Shown here piece by piece: positions 63,905 to 64,000 of a DNA stretch of 64,000 bases. The position numbers were made by a program, and so were the translations under genes. Positions within the stretch are counted from its first letter, which is position 1. The number at the start of each line of letters is the position of its first letter. The notes beneath the pieces were generated by a model that was not told the origin of the DNA, did not search any database, and saw only the letters and a list, made by a program, of their open reading frames with translations. Source of the stretch: Planctomycetota bacterium (GTDB lineage: Bacteria; Planctomycetota; Phycisphaerae; Phycisphaerales; SM1A02); assembly GCA_003671025.1 (NCBI GenBank), contig QWPW01000010.1, positions 1 to 64,000 on the forward strand, given 5' to 3'.

Positions 63905-64000
63905 ATGAACAAGCGATCATCAGCCATTGCCCTTGGACTTGCCATCGTGGCCGTGCTCGTGCTTTACAGCACGACTTACAGCGTGAACTTCCATGAGATC
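63905..64000 (+). CDS. hflC: Partial HflC-like protein, N-terminus only
   Basis: The window ends 32 codons into this gene. Those residues show a signal-anchor helix (LGLAIVAVLVLYSTT) after MNKRSSAIA and end at NFHEI, as in HflC/SPFH starts. Position directly after the hflK-like gene supports HflC. The remainder is outside the window. Confidence 0.7.
   Translation, partial: MNKRSSAIALGLAIVAVLVLYSTTYSVNFHEI

Overview
The window reads as a chromosomal segment of a GC-rich bacterium, most likely a Planctomycetota member and probably of the Phycisphaerae type. This is inferred from gene content, not from a marker gene. The clues are a three-gene GldA/GldF-GldG/DUF4340 ABC operon, a DUF1573 lipoprotein, a DUF502 membrane protein, an HPF-PtsN-HPr cluster, a TIM-barrel sugar-isomerase-like protein next to cmk, weak Shine-Dalgarno signals and frequent GTG/TTG starts. 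There is no rRNA, no recognisable tRNA, no CRISPR array, no phage and no insertion sequence. The region looks like stable core genome, densely packed, with many 4-bp ATGA or GTGA start/stop overlaps.

Layout. 0.6-4.1 kb: DUF1573 lipoprotein, TauE-type exporter, 3D-domain wall protein. 4.2-11.3 kb (minus): ComM-like AAA protein, bifunctional PutA, GT4 glycosyltransferase, a small unknown. 11.6-14.4 kb: PrmC and a GAF/receiver regulator. 14.7-20.0 kb (plus): Gld-like ABC operon. 20.1-28.1 kb (minus): SpoIIE phosphatase-ribD pair, EF-G, then mnmA and an RNase HII-like gene. 28.1-31.4 kb (minus): class I aldolase and a P1B metal ATPase. 32-33 kb: GpsA. 33.1-37.9 kb (minus): HPr, PtsN, HPF, DUF502, then thioesterase-purN-metalloprotease. 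38-40.2 kb (plus): GT2-methyltransferase fusion and a winged-helix regulator. 40.3-52.2 kb (minus): uvrA, nrfHA, uvrB, MacB-like ABC exporter, gcvH. 52.7-56.4 kb (plus): TIM-barrel protein-cmk-plsC-cca operon. 56.7-60.2 kb (plus): two ClpP/NfeD-fold secreted paralogues and a small membrane protein. 60.2-61.3 kb (minus): ABC-2 permease. 61.6-64 kb (plus): long HflK-like protein and the start of an HflC-like gene.

Functional themes are nucleotide excision repair (UvrA, UvrB), dissimilatory nitrite ammonification (NrfH/NrfA), translation and tRNA maturation (EF-G, PrmC, MnmA, CCA enzyme, HPF), phospholipid precursors (GpsA, PlsC), nitrogen-PTS signalling (PtsN, HPr) and membrane quality control (HflK/HflC).

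The most unusual pattern is a set of about fifteen short tandem repeats, mostly of 10-13 nt with a few longer units. Most lie in spacers just 3' of genes, and at four genes the stop codon is inside the repeated unit. At three of those four the period is a multiple of three, so the stop is repeated in frame. A second notable point is a probable +1 frameshift near the 3' end of uvrB.
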